Positions 1 through 7,200 are shown, counted from the stretch's first letter. The stretch: DNA of 7,885 bases from Verrucomicrobiota bacterium (GCA_003972865.1 QOAX01000236.1:1-7885), one strand, 5' to 3'. Translations and numbers: made by a program. Notes: a model not told the origin generated them from the letters alone.

Positions 1-789
1 TCCCGCAAAAATATTTCCGTAGAGCCGGAAGGTGAGCGCCACCGGTCGGACACCGATCGAGACAATCTCAATGACTCCCACGCAAATGAAAACCACGACG
101 AGGAAGATCCCGAAAAAGCCTGAGCCGTGTCCCTTCACGTCGAAGAGATGCCCCACGAAACCGCGCGGTCCAATTTCCTTGAGGCTCCAGTACAGCCACA
201 GCACCATGAAGATGGCGGCCATCGCCAGAGTCATGTTCAAGTCGGCGTTCACGCCGCGCAACAGTGGGTTCGAAATATGTTCGTTGTGATGCCCCGGTTC
301 CGCCCATCCAATCGTGCCCAGCCCCGGAAGCAGGCCAACCCAGTTTGAAAACAGGATGAAAATGAAAATGGTGGCGAAGAACCAGAAGGTCTTTTTCACC
401 ATGTGCTCCCCCAGCACACCCTTGAAAAAGTCGTAAAGGCTTTCCACCAGCCACTCGACGAAATTCTGCAGGCCGCTCGGAATCATCTTCGCCTTACGGG
501 TGGCCAACTGCGCCACCAGGATGATTCCGGCTGCCACGATGAACATCACCACCATCGAGTTGGTGATTGCCAACGGGCCGACTTTGCCGGTCTCTGCGTT
601 GCCTCCGATTCCGTAGAACAGAACCGGCGCGGGCTTGGGCAGGCTGTGGTGCTCAGCCTTGTGGGCATCCCCGTGGGCTGCCGCCTCGTGGGGATCTGCG
701 GCATTGGTTGCCTCTTCCGCTCCGACCAGGGCCGGGAACGGCAGGGCTGCGATCAATGTTATGACGAGTAAAAGGCGGCGAAAAATCAT
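1..789 (-). CDS. atpB: F1Fo ATP synthase subunit a (partial, C-terminus off window)
   Basis: This is the membrane proton-channel subunit of ATP synthase, which works with the c-ring. The frame is open from ATG at 789 to the window edge, giving 263 residues. The last visible residues read TFRLYGNIFAG, the family signature; R255 matches the essential channel arginine (E. coli R210). The upstream segment NADLNMTLAMA (about 181-191) is also typical of the family. Hydrophobic helices lie near residues 76-95, 134-155, 185-202 and 224-246. The N-terminus has a signal-peptide-like stretch (MIFRRLLLVITLIAALPFPA) and then a tail with five histidines at residues 34-48. An in-frame GTG at 819 is a possible earlier start, but the ATG puts the hydrophobic leader first, so I prefer it. 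Neither start has a Shine-Dalgarno sequence. The gene probably opens the atp operon, whose other genes would lie beyond position 1. No atpI-like gene precedes it. Confidence 0.96.
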   Translation of the reverse strand, partial: MIFRRLLLVITLIAALPFPALVGAEEATNAADPHEAAAHGDAHKAEHHSLPKPAPVLFYGIGGNAETGKVGPLAITNSMVVMFIVAAGIILVAQLATRKAKMIPSGLQNFVEWLVESLYDFFKGVLGEHMVKKTFWFFATIFIFILFSNWVGLLPGLGTIGWAEPGHHNEHISNPLLRGVNADLNMTLAMAAIFMVLWLYWSLKEIGPRGFVGHLFDVKGHGSGFFGIFLVVVFICVGVIEIVSIGVRPVALTFRLYGNIFAG

Positions 790-857
790 CCAGAAACTGT
801 GGATTGGCTGCTCACTCACCCTAGGGAGGCGAGCCGCTTCCTGAAAAGCGGAACGGC

Positions 858-885
858 TTTATGCCAAAAAAACGGCAAGACACAA
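858..885 (-). promoter_or_regulatory. weak candidate promoter for atpB
   Basis: On the minus strand TTGTGT (885-880) and CATAAA (863-858) are separated by 16 bases. They match the sigma-70 boxes at 3/6 and 4/6 positions. They lie in the gap between the peptidase gene and atpB, downstream of a terminator-like palindrome, where an atp operon promoter is expected. The match is poor, and the call rests mainly on position. Confidence 0.22.
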
Positions 886-915
886 CCATTTTGTTGGAAG
901 AAAATGCGTTTTGAC

Positions 916-949
916 AAAAAAAAACCGAACGGAGGCCAAGCGCTTGGCC
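916..949 (-). terminator. palindrome plus T-tract after the peptidase gene
   Basis: Nine bases downstream of the peptidase stop lies a perfect 16-base palindrome, GGCCAAGCGCTTGGCC (934-949). On the minus strand it is followed, after nine bases containing CCGTTCGG, by nine consecutive T (924-916). It is a plausible intrinsic terminator separating the peptidase from atpB. Two points weaken it: the palindrome has no built-in loop, and the T-run is not directly at the stem base. Confidence 0.45.
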
Positions 950-960
950 AAGCGGGGCTA
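941..960 (+). repeat. 20-base palindromic repeat, copy A
   Basis: CGCTTGGCCAAGCGGGGCTA matches 2149-2168 at 18 of 20 positions. Its first 14 bases are a perfect palindrome (CGCTTGGCCAAGCG). Copy A spans the peptidase stop codon and copy B lies upstream of its start, so the two bracket the gene. The core TTGGCCAA recurs elsewhere in the window. Confidence 0.45.
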
Positions 961-2067
961 TTTTAGGCGGCTTGGGTTCAGCGGCTTGAGGTCTTTTGGT
1001 ACGAATTGGCCGTTCTTCCGGATCAGCACATCGTCGAACCAAACCTCACCCCCCCCGTACTCCGGGCGCTGGATCAAAACCATGTCCCAGTGTACCGCCG
1101 AGCGGTTGCCGTTGTCGCACTCCTCGTACGCTTGGCCCGGCGTAAAGTGCAGCGAGCCGGCAATTTTCTCGTCGAACAAAATATCGCACATCGGCTCCTT
1201 GATGTACGGGTTGAAACCAAGCGAGAACTCGCCGACGTAGCGCGCACCAGGATCGGTGTCCAGAATCTCATTGAGCCGCTTGGTGTCGCTCGCCGTGGCA
1301 TCGACGATTTTGCCGTTCTTGAACTCGAGCCGGACATTCTCGAACCGTGTGCCGGCGTAGAGGGAGGGGGTGTTGTACTGCAGCACGCCGTTCACCGACT
1401 TTTTCACCGGGCAGGAGAACACCTCGCCGTCGGGGATGTTGCGGTCGCCGGCGCAGCCCACCGCGCCAAGTCCCTCGATGCTGAACGACAGGTCGGTGCC
1501 GGGCGCGGAGATGCGGATCTTGTCGGCCCTGGCCATGCGCCGGATGAGCGGCTTTTGCGCCTTGGCCATCCTGGCGTAGTCCATCGTGCAGACACGGAAG
1601 AAAAAATCCTCGAACGCCTCGGTGCTCATGCCGGCGCCCTGGGCCATCGCGCCGTTTGGCCAACGGATCACCACCCAGCGGGTTTTGTTGACGCGATAGT
1701 TTAGCACCGGCCGCAGCGTGCGCGAGTACATCGACAGGTTGTCGGACGGGATGTCGGAGTTCTCTGTCGCGTTGTGTGCGCCGCGGACGGCGACATAGGC
1801 GTCGCACTTTTTCATTCTGCTCAACTCGATGTTGCGGATAGTTTTCACGTGTTTTTCATCGGTATCCATCAGCATCTCGCGAATGACGCGGCTGGAACGG
1901 GTCTCGACCAAGGGAGTGGCACCGCGCCTGCGGGCGGCGCGGACGAGTTCCACGGCAAACGCATCGGGCGTATCGGTGACATCGAAAAGAACGGTGTCGC
2001 CCCTCTTCAATGCGGTCGAGTAACCGGTGAGGACTTCGGCGAGCTTTTTGTAACGAGGATCGGACAT
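958..2067 (-). CDS. M29-family metallo-aminopeptidase (aminopeptidase T/AmpS-like)
   Basis: This is a 369-residue protein, close to the size of the thermophilic metalloprotease family M29, whose members remove N-terminal amino acids using two metal ions. The C-terminal catalytic half is well conserved. E215 lies in NIPDGEVF, E280 in YVGEFSLG, H307 in the stretch after DEKIAGS, Y314 follows in GQAYEE, and H326 and D328 lie in AVHWDMV. Order and spacing fit the family's metal and catalytic residues, so the enzyme should be active. There is no signal peptide or membrane segment, which suggests a cytoplasmic location and a role in peptide turnover. The start is ATG at 2067, giving MSDPRYKKLA, a typical opening for the family. 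There is no Shine-Dalgarno sequence; instead a small hairpin ends three bases before the ATG, inside a sequence repeated 660 bases away. A run of eight G in the coding strand (1056-1049) lies after the catalytic residues. The gene is G+C rich, like atpB. Confidence 0.93.
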   Translation of the reverse strand: MSDPRYKKLAEVLTGYSTALKRGDTVLFDVTDTPDAFAVELVRAARRRGATPLVETRSSRVIREMLMDTDEKHVKTIRNIELSRMKKCDAYVAVRGAHNATENSDIPSDNLSMYSRTLRPVLNYRVNKTRWVVIRWPNGAMAQGAGMSTEAFEDFFFRVCTMDYARMAKAQKPLIRRMARADKIRISAPGTDLSFSIEGLGAVGCAGDRNIPDGEVFSCPVKKSVNGVLQYNTPSLYAGTRFENVRLEFKNGKIVDATASDTKRLNEILDTDPGARYVGEFSLGFNPYIKEPMCDILFDEKIAGSLHFTPGQAYEECDNGNRSAVHWDMVLIQRPEYGGGEVWFDDVLIRKNGQFVPKDLKPLNPSRLK

Positions 2068-2068
2068 A

Positions 2069-2116
2069 TCGCTGCGGCAACAGTTACCACAGCCCCCGGC
2101 CGGTTGAACGAAAAAA
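2069..2116 (-). repeat. 48-base direct repeat, copy 1 (peptidase 5' leader)
   Basis: This segment matches 2729-2776 at 44 of 48 positions without gaps; differences are at 2085 and 2097-2099. Read on the minus strand it has six T, TCGTTCAACCGG, then a hairpin: arms at 2093-2087 and 2077-2071 (GCTGTGG and CCGCAGC, seven pairs with one G-U) with a nine-base loop. The difference at 2085 falls in the loop and the other three lie outside the stem, so the stem is unchanged between copies. In this copy the hairpin ends three bases before the peptidase ATG, where a ribosome would bind. A role in translation control is possible but inferred. Confidence 0.75.
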
Positions 2117-2356
2117 TGGCGCTTGGCTCATTTCGACCGTTCCAGTTCCGCTTGGCCAAGTGGGGCTGGCGAGCAAGACAGGACCCACGTGGAGACTACG
2201 TCTGCCGACACCGAATCACCTTCGCCCGTACCCGAACCAACGCTGTCGATTGACCCTGAACCGGATAGGGCCGAGGCTACAACGCCGGAAGTAAGTGAAA
2301 CTGGGAAAGAAGCCGTCGGTTGCAATCCAAGTTGTGTGCGAGGCCTGCTTTGGCGA
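2108..2356 (+). other. open frame segment, possible 5' part of a frameshifted gene
   Basis: This frame is open from the TGA at 2105-2107 to the TAA at 2357-2359 and has no ATG; the only early start is TTG at 2123. Residues from about 2180 to 2300 form an acidic stretch rich in Pro, Thr, Ser and Glu (for example ESPSPVPEPTLSIDPEPD), which resembles a real interdomain linker more than a chance frame. It overlaps the start of the next frame on the same strand by 62 bases. A +1 shift in 2295-2356 would join the two. No signal peptide or lipobox is visible. It may be a decayed 5' end, a sequencing error or chance. Confidence 0.3.
2149..2168 (+). repeat. 20-base palindromic repeat, copy B
   Basis: CGCTTGGCCAAGTGGGGCTG matches copy A at 941-960 in 18 of 20 positions. 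One difference breaks the outer pairs of the palindrome, leaving a perfect CTTGGCCAAG core. It lies in the noncoding stretch between the peptidase start and the orphan plus-strand frame. Confidence 0.4.
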
Positions 2357-2693
2357 TAACGCGCTTGATTACGAGTCCGAGCGTACCTTTGCGGAACGTT
2401 TCAGCGGCCGGGCCATTCGCTGGCGGGGCGTGCTCAAGTCTGTGGAAACATTCAGCTACGACCACGTGTTTGGGAACGAACGAGGCTTTCGTGCCATACT
2501 GGACATTTACGAAATCAGTGAGCGCTTCGGCAAGCGGCCCGTTCAGGCGGTGGTGTTGATGTCTCCCGAACAGGCGGAGGAATGGAAAACCGACTTGAAT
2601 GCGGAACGCGAGTTCACCGGTGTCCTTACCGCGCTCAAACCTTACAGCCGCAAACTCTATGTGAAACGGCCTTCGTCGGAACCGGCCAAGTGA
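2295..2693 (+). CDS. orphan hypothetical protein, only plus-strand gene; start uncertain
   Basis: I do not recognise this 132-residue frame. It is the only plausible gene on the plus strand and lies between two copies of a 48-base repeat. The composition looks real: balanced charges, conserved-looking blocks such as FSGRAIRWRGVLKSV (about 36-50), SYDHVFGNERG and FTGVLTALKPYSRKLYVKR near the end, and a CxxC pair (C15, C18). The pattern of short alternating hydrophobic strands suggests a small beta-rich, perhaps OB-like, fold; this is a guess from pattern only. The start is poor: GTG at 2295 comes directly after an in-frame TAA (2292-2294), with GGAAG only three bases before it. The true N-terminus may lie in the overlapping upstream frame and be lost through a frameshift. 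A longer antisense frame (2750-2277) is less protein-like. No signal peptide, promoter or partner gene is visible. Confidence 0.55.
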   Translation: MKLGKKPSVAIQVVCEACFGDNALDYESERTFAERFSGRAIRWRGVLKSVETFSYDHVFGNERGFRAILDIYEISERFGKRPVQAVVLMSPEQAEEWKTDLNAEREFTGVLTALKPYSRKLYVKRPSSEPAK

Positions 2694-2728
2694 ATGTACT
2701 CTGATTCGGGAAGTGCGGCTCAGCCATG

Positions 2729-2776
2729 TCGCTGCGGCAACAGTCACCACAGCCCCAAACCGGTTGAACGAAAAAA
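2729..2776 (-). repeat. 48-base direct repeat, copy 2
   Basis: This is the partner of 2069-2116, offset by exactly 660 bases. The hairpin arms are at 2753-2747 and 2737-2731. It begins 12 bases after the DUF1501 stop codon. As in copy 1, an ATG follows the hairpin at the aligned position (2727-2725). Here, however, it opens only a 30-codon frame (MAEPHFPNQ..., ending at 2635) that overlaps the end of the plus-strand frame. Confidence 0.75.
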
Positions 2777-2795
2777 CACGCTGGCCGTTCAGGTG
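2771..2795 (-). terminator. possible intrinsic terminator of the DUF1501 gene
   Basis: On the minus strand CACCTG (2795-2790) can pair with CAGCGTG (2783-2777), leaving one C bulged and a six-base loop. Six T follow at once (2776-2771). The hairpin overlaps the stop codon of the DUF1501 gene. Placement is right for the end of the operon, but the stem is short and bulged. The T-run also belongs to the 48-base repeat. Confidence 0.35.
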
Positions 2796-4216
2796 AGGAT
2801 GTCGTGGATGACCTCGCCGTAGATATCCGTCAGGCGGAAATCACGCCCGGCGTATTGATACGTCAGTCGTTTGTGATCGAGCCCGAACAGATGCAGGATC
2901 GTGGCGTGCAGGTCGTGGAAGTGAACGCGGTTTTCCGTTGAGTAGTAACCGTGATCATCCGTACTGCCGTAAGCAATGCCTGATCTGACGCCTGCGCCGG
3001 CGAGGAAAAAAGTCATCGCGTGCGGATTGTGATCACGGCCATCCGAACCTTGGCCAACCGGCGTGCGACCAAATTCCGTTCCCCAAAGCACCAACGTGTC
3101 ATCGAGCAACCCGCGCGACTTTAAATCGGTGAGCAGCCCGGCGATCGGTTTGTCGACTTTGCCGGCAACCTCACGATGATTTTTTTTCAAATCACCGTGA
3201 GCGTCCCAGTAACCTTGGCTGCATTGGACAAAGCGCACACCTGCCTCGGAGTAGCGGCGTGCCATGAGGCATTGGCGTCCAAAGTCGCGCGTTTTCGGAT
3301 CGTCCAAGCCGTAAAGTTTTTTGGTGGCTTCGGATTCGTTATCGATGTTTTGAATCTCAGGCGCAGCCGCCTGCATGCGGTATGCGAGTTCAAATGAATT
3401 AATTCGGGCCTCCAGTTTGTCGTCGTGCCCACGCTCGCTGAGATGCTCCTGGTTAATTTGCGCCAGCAGATCGAGTTCACGGCGTTGTTGGGCTAACGGT
3501 TTGCCGTGTTTGTCGATGAACGGAATTTTGGCCTTATCAATCGGGGTGGCTTTGGTCCCTATCTGTGTTCCGTGAAAGTGTGAAGGTAGAAAAGCGGATG
3601 ACCATGCGTTCATTCCACCGTGTGTGCCGGTGGGCTTGAACGTGATGTAGCCGGGTAGGTTTTGGTTTTCGAATCCCAAACCATAGTTGAGCCACGAGCC
3701 CATCGACGGGCGGATAAAAGTGTCTGAACCGGTGTGAAGTTCAAGCAGAGCTGAGCCGTGACGAGAATTCGAGCCGTACATCGACTTTATGAAACAAAGT
3801 TCATCTGACATTGAGGCAATATGCGGGAAGATATCAGAAGCCCATTGGCCGCATTGGCCGTACTGTTTGAAACTGTAAGGTGATGCAATAAGGTTGCCTG
3901 TGGCGCTGGAAACAATGCGCGGTTTTTTGCCGGGATATGGCTTGCCAGTATCGCGCTGGAGAGCTGGGCGGTAGTCAAACGTATCGACCTGTGAAACACC
4001 GCCATGCATGAATAGAAAGATGATCCGCTTGGCTTTTGCGGGAAAATGAGGGGCGCGCTGGGCGAGCGGGTTTTCCGGCGATACAGCCTTGGCTTCCTCA
4101 CCAAGCAAACCGGCAAGAGCCAACGCACCAAAACCGGTACTCGACTTCTGGAGCATCTCCCGTCGAGTCATCGGCAGGGCATCAAAACCGCTGCAATATT
4201 TACCTCGTTCGCTCAC
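2789..4216 (-). CDS. DUF1501 protein, exported, alkaline-phosphatase-like fold
   Basis: This 475-residue protein belongs to the DUF1501 family, of unproven biochemical activity but related to the alkaline phosphatase/sulfatase superfamily. Family blocks seen: FLFMHGGVSQVDTFD (68-81), YWDAHG (336-341), LWGTEFGRTP (377-386), GRDHNPHAMTFFLAGAG (393-409) and the end DLHATILHLFGLDHKR. Its histidines and aspartates could bind metal. Near the N-terminus MTRREMLQ (16-23), followed by GFGALALAGLL, resembles a twin-arginine export signal, so the protein probably folds in the cytoplasm and is exported. The start is GTG at 4216; the frame is closed by TAG at 4243-4241. ATG at residue 16 is an alternative that would keep the twin-arginine motif. 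It follows the PSD1 gene by 57 bases, the standard pairing in these phyla. G+C is lower than in the peptidase downstream. A run of eight A lies in the coding strand near 3187-3180. Confidence 0.93.
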   Translation of the reverse strand: MSERGKYCSGFDALPMTRREMLQKSSTGFGALALAGLLGEEAKAVSPENPLAQRAPHFPAKAKRIIFLFMHGGVSQVDTFDYRPALQRDTGKPYPGKKPRIVSSATGNLIASPYSFKQYGQCGQWASDIFPHIASMSDELCFIKSMYGSNSRHGSALLELHTGSDTFIRPSMGSWLNYGLGFENQNLPGYITFKPTGTHGGMNAWSSAFLPSHFHGTQIGTKATPIDKAKIPFIDKHGKPLAQQRRELDLLAQINQEHLSERGHDDKLEARINSFELAYRMQAAAPEIQNIDNESEATKKLYGLDDPKTRDFGRQCLMARRYSEAGVRFVQCSQGYWDAHGDLKKNHREVAGKVDKPIAGLLTDLKSRGLLDDTLVLWGTEFGRTPVGQGSDGRDHNPHAMTFFLAGAGVRSGIAYGSTDDHGYYSTENRVHFHDLHATILHLFGLDHKRLTYQYAGRDFRLTDIYGEVIHDILT

Positions 4217-4229
4217 TCGAAAAACAGTA

Positions 4230-4253
4230 CGAACAGGATGCTATTCTTGTTCG
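4230..4253 (-). other. intercistronic hairpin before the DUF1501 gene
   Basis: CGAACA (4230-4235) and TGTTCG (4248-4253) form a six-pair stem that can extend by about three pairs past a bulge. It lies in the 57-base gap between the PSD1 stop and the DUF1501 GTG, ending 13 bases before that start. On the minus strand TACTGTTTTTC follows, a short T-run. It could tune expression between the two genes by processing, attenuation or start-site access, none of which the sequence alone can show. Confidence 0.3.
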
Positions 4254-4273
4254 ATAAAAACACGACTAAAAAA

Positions 4274-7200
4274 TCAGTCCAAAAACATGAATTCATTTGA
4301 TGAAAACAGCACTTGGGCAAAACTCTTCCAGGCTTGCGCTTTGGCCTTGGTGGCATCGTCGCCGGCTTGGTCAAGAGCGTGTTCGGCAAAGTCGACTGCA
4401 CGCCTGGTTTCGGCGGCGCTTGGTTTGCGGTGTAAAATAGCTGCGTAAATCTGATTTGCTGATTCGGCAAAATCGAGAGCTTTCGCAGCACGCTTGGCCA
4501 GGCGCTCACTGGCCTTGGCCACGAGATCGTGGTTCATCATGAACAACGCCTGCGCTGCGCCGACTGTGCTGCTGCGCTGGCCTTGGATAACGGCGGGATC
4601 ACCAAAGTCGAATGCCTGCAGTACGTCAAATGTGCCACTACGAATCACCGGCAAATAGACCGTGCGACTGGAGCCGTAAAAGTACGGGTGATTATTTTGC
4701 GAAACGTACTGGCGCGGATCGTACGTCATCAATTGCCCCTTCATTCCCCAGTCGATCGAACCGCCAGTAAAGAGAAGTGAGTCACGAACTTCCTCGGCAT
4801 AAAGGCGTCGACGATTAAAGCGCCACCAAAGTTTGTTGCCCGGATCCACCGCATAGGCCTGCCCATTGTGTTGCGAGCTCATTTGGTAGGCAGCGGAATT
4901 CATGATAATACGGTGCATCTTTTTGATCGACCAACCGTTGTCGACAAATCGCATCGTCAACCAGTCGAGCAGCTTCGGGTGAGTTGGGCGTAGGCCGAGT
5001 TTGCCGAAGTTATCCGGAGTGCGGACGATTCCTTCGCCGAAATGCCAGAGCCAAATTCGGTTTGCCATCACCCGGGCTGTGAGTGGGTTTTCGTTTGATG
5101 TGAGCCATTCGGCAAAGCCTGCCCGACCGCTGGCATTCCTGGAAGGGGTTGTAGTTTGTTTGCTGGTTACAACACGCAGGTAACCGCGTGGCGCAAGTTC
5201 GCCTTGTGTCATGTAATCGCCACGAAGGTGAACCTTTAAGTCCTCGGCCTTTCCCTCCTTTACCGCCATCGCTTTTGGCACTTTGGGATGTTTTTTCTCA
5301 GTGTCGCTGAGCTGTTTTTGGAGTTGCTTTAGTTCCTTCTGCTCCGTTTTTGGAAAAAGTTTTTCGACGTCCTTTGGCGTTTTGAACGGGCCATTTTTGT
5401 CGTGAATCAACGAGTGCAGAGAATCTCTTTCATGAGTTGCAGCAAAACGCGAACGGATATTTTCAATTAGTTTTTCGTCGATTGGCTCGCGTGGGTTTTC
5501 GATATATTTACGCCATTCATTGAGAGGCGATTTTTTGTCTTTTGAGATCTGTTTCAGATGTCCAATCCATTGTTGCGTGAAAGTGTTGTGGAGGTGAGCC
5601 AAGCCGTCCGCCGCCAGGAGATCAGATTGATCACTGGGCAGAACCAAAAGTTTGTCGATGTGTGGTGTGGGAGTGGCCCAATCGAACTTGAGGACATTTA
5701 TTCCCGCATCAAGTTGGAAGGTGCCTTCCCAGAACCACTTTTGAGAGTCGGGATACCAAGTGCCGGTGACGCTGTCGGTTGCCATCTCATTGATTAATTT
5801 GTTATTAATGCTCAATTTGGCTGGGCGCGAATCGGCAGCAGCGTAGCGCAAATGTAATGAATATTTGCCGGCCTTTTCGATTGGTAAATCGAACTCAACC
5901 TGAGTGGGGCCGCTGCTCAGCAAAACACCGATGCCCTTGCCGTAGCCATCGAATGTTTTTAATCCATTCCCTCTAGTAAAATTTTCAGCCTCAATGAGCA
6001 GCATGCCCTCGGTTTTTTCTTTCGGTTGCTCTTCGAGTTCTTTGAGGGTGAATTGAATGCGGGCTTCTTTTCGCAGCTTAACCAAAGCACCGATAAGATA
6101 ATCCGCTGCAACACTGCGCGCTTGAGCGGTGATGGATTTGGCGGACTTGGATTTGAGACTCTCAATTGTCTGCTTTTGTTTTTTTACCTCCTTGTCTACT
6201 AGTTCGCGTTTGGCGCGCAAATCTGCTGAGCCAAGTTCCACCTCGTGCCACTGGGCGACAACCTTGTGGTTATCCATCGTGTGGGTGCTTTTGAAGATGC
6301 CGGCAAGTGAGTAGTAATCCCGAGTGGGGATCGGATCGAATTTGTGGTCATGGCAACGGGCGCAGCCAATTGTCATTCCCATGAACGCTCGGCCAAGCGT
6401 GTCCAGTTGTTCGTCGATGATGTCCATTTCCATTTTTCGACCATCATCTTCAGCAAGCATCTTCGCGCCTACGCTCAGAAACCCTGTTGCAATAAGTCGG
6501 GAGTGCCGTAACTCATCCGATTCGTTTTTGCTCAAAGGAAGCAAGTCTCCCGCAATTTGCTCTTGGACAAAGCGATTGTAGGGCTTGTCTTCATTAAACG
6601 AATTAATGACATAATTCCTATAGCGAAAGGCGTTGACGTAGGCCAAGTTTTCATCGAGGCCATTGCTGTCTGCGTAACGTGCTACGTCCAGCCAATGACG
6701 TCCCCATTTCTCACCGTAGTGTGGAGAGGCGAGCAGGCGTTCTACGGTTTTGCTGAACGCGTTTGGTGATTTGTCGGCTAGGAAGGCTTCGATTTCAGCA
6801 ACTGTCGGCGGAAGACCGGTCAGGTCGTAGGTGGCCCGGCGAATGAGCGTGCGCCTGTCGGCCGGCGGGGCGGGGCGAAGGCCGTTTTCTTCAAGCTGCG
6901 AGAGGATGAAGTAGTCGAGATCCTCCCTTGGCCAAGCGCTGTCGTTGACGGTTGGCAGGGCAGGGTCGCTTGGTTTGCGGAATGACCAAAACTTCCGCGC
7001 CTGTTCGAAGTCGATCTCATTCGCCTCGGCCTTGGCTAATGTGCCTCTGCGGGGATCGGGTGCGCCCATCTCGATCCACTGCTTGAAGTCGGCGACGACC
7101 GACTTTGACAAGCGGCTCTTGGGCGGCATGACCAGCTCCGAGTCGAGGTACGTGACGGCGCGGTAAAGGTTGCTTTTGTCCGGCTTGCCGGGGACGACCG

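Noticed and set aside
403..771. Plus-strand frame of 122 codons opposite atpB
   Set aside because: It is a shadow of atpB, which is unambiguous by its RLYGNIFAG and NADLNMT motifs.
911..916. TTGACA box on the plus strand
   Set aside because: It is a perfect -35 hexamer, but no suitable -10 box or plus-strand gene follows. It lies next to the A/T tract of the terminator-like element.
1006..1704. Plus-strand frame of 232 codons opposite the peptidase gene
   Set aside because: It lies wholly antisense to a clear M29 gene with all catalytic residues. Its Arg/His/Ala/Val-heavy composition is what the opposite strand of a G+C-rich gene gives.
2302..2308. Programmed -1 frameshift at GGGAAAG
   Set aside because: A -1 slip there would move from the downstream frame into the upstream one, the opposite of what is needed to join the two segments.
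2277..2750. Minus-strand frame of 157 codons opposite the orphan gene
   Set aside because: It is longer than the plus-strand frame but rich in Arg, His and Phe without recognisable blocks, and starts inside the 48-base repeat. The plus-strand product looks more like a folded protein. I am not certain, since neither has a recognised family.
2069..2776. Integron gene-cassette arrangement with attC sites at the two repeats
   Set aside because: GTTGAAC in each repeat fits the GTTRRRY core. The required inverted partner and long imperfect palindrome are missing from both copies, and no integrase is present in the window.
4036..4448. Several overlapping plus-strand frames around the PSD1-DUF1501 junction
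   Set aside because: All overlap the ends of two well-supported minus-strand genes and show no family motif or plausible start context.
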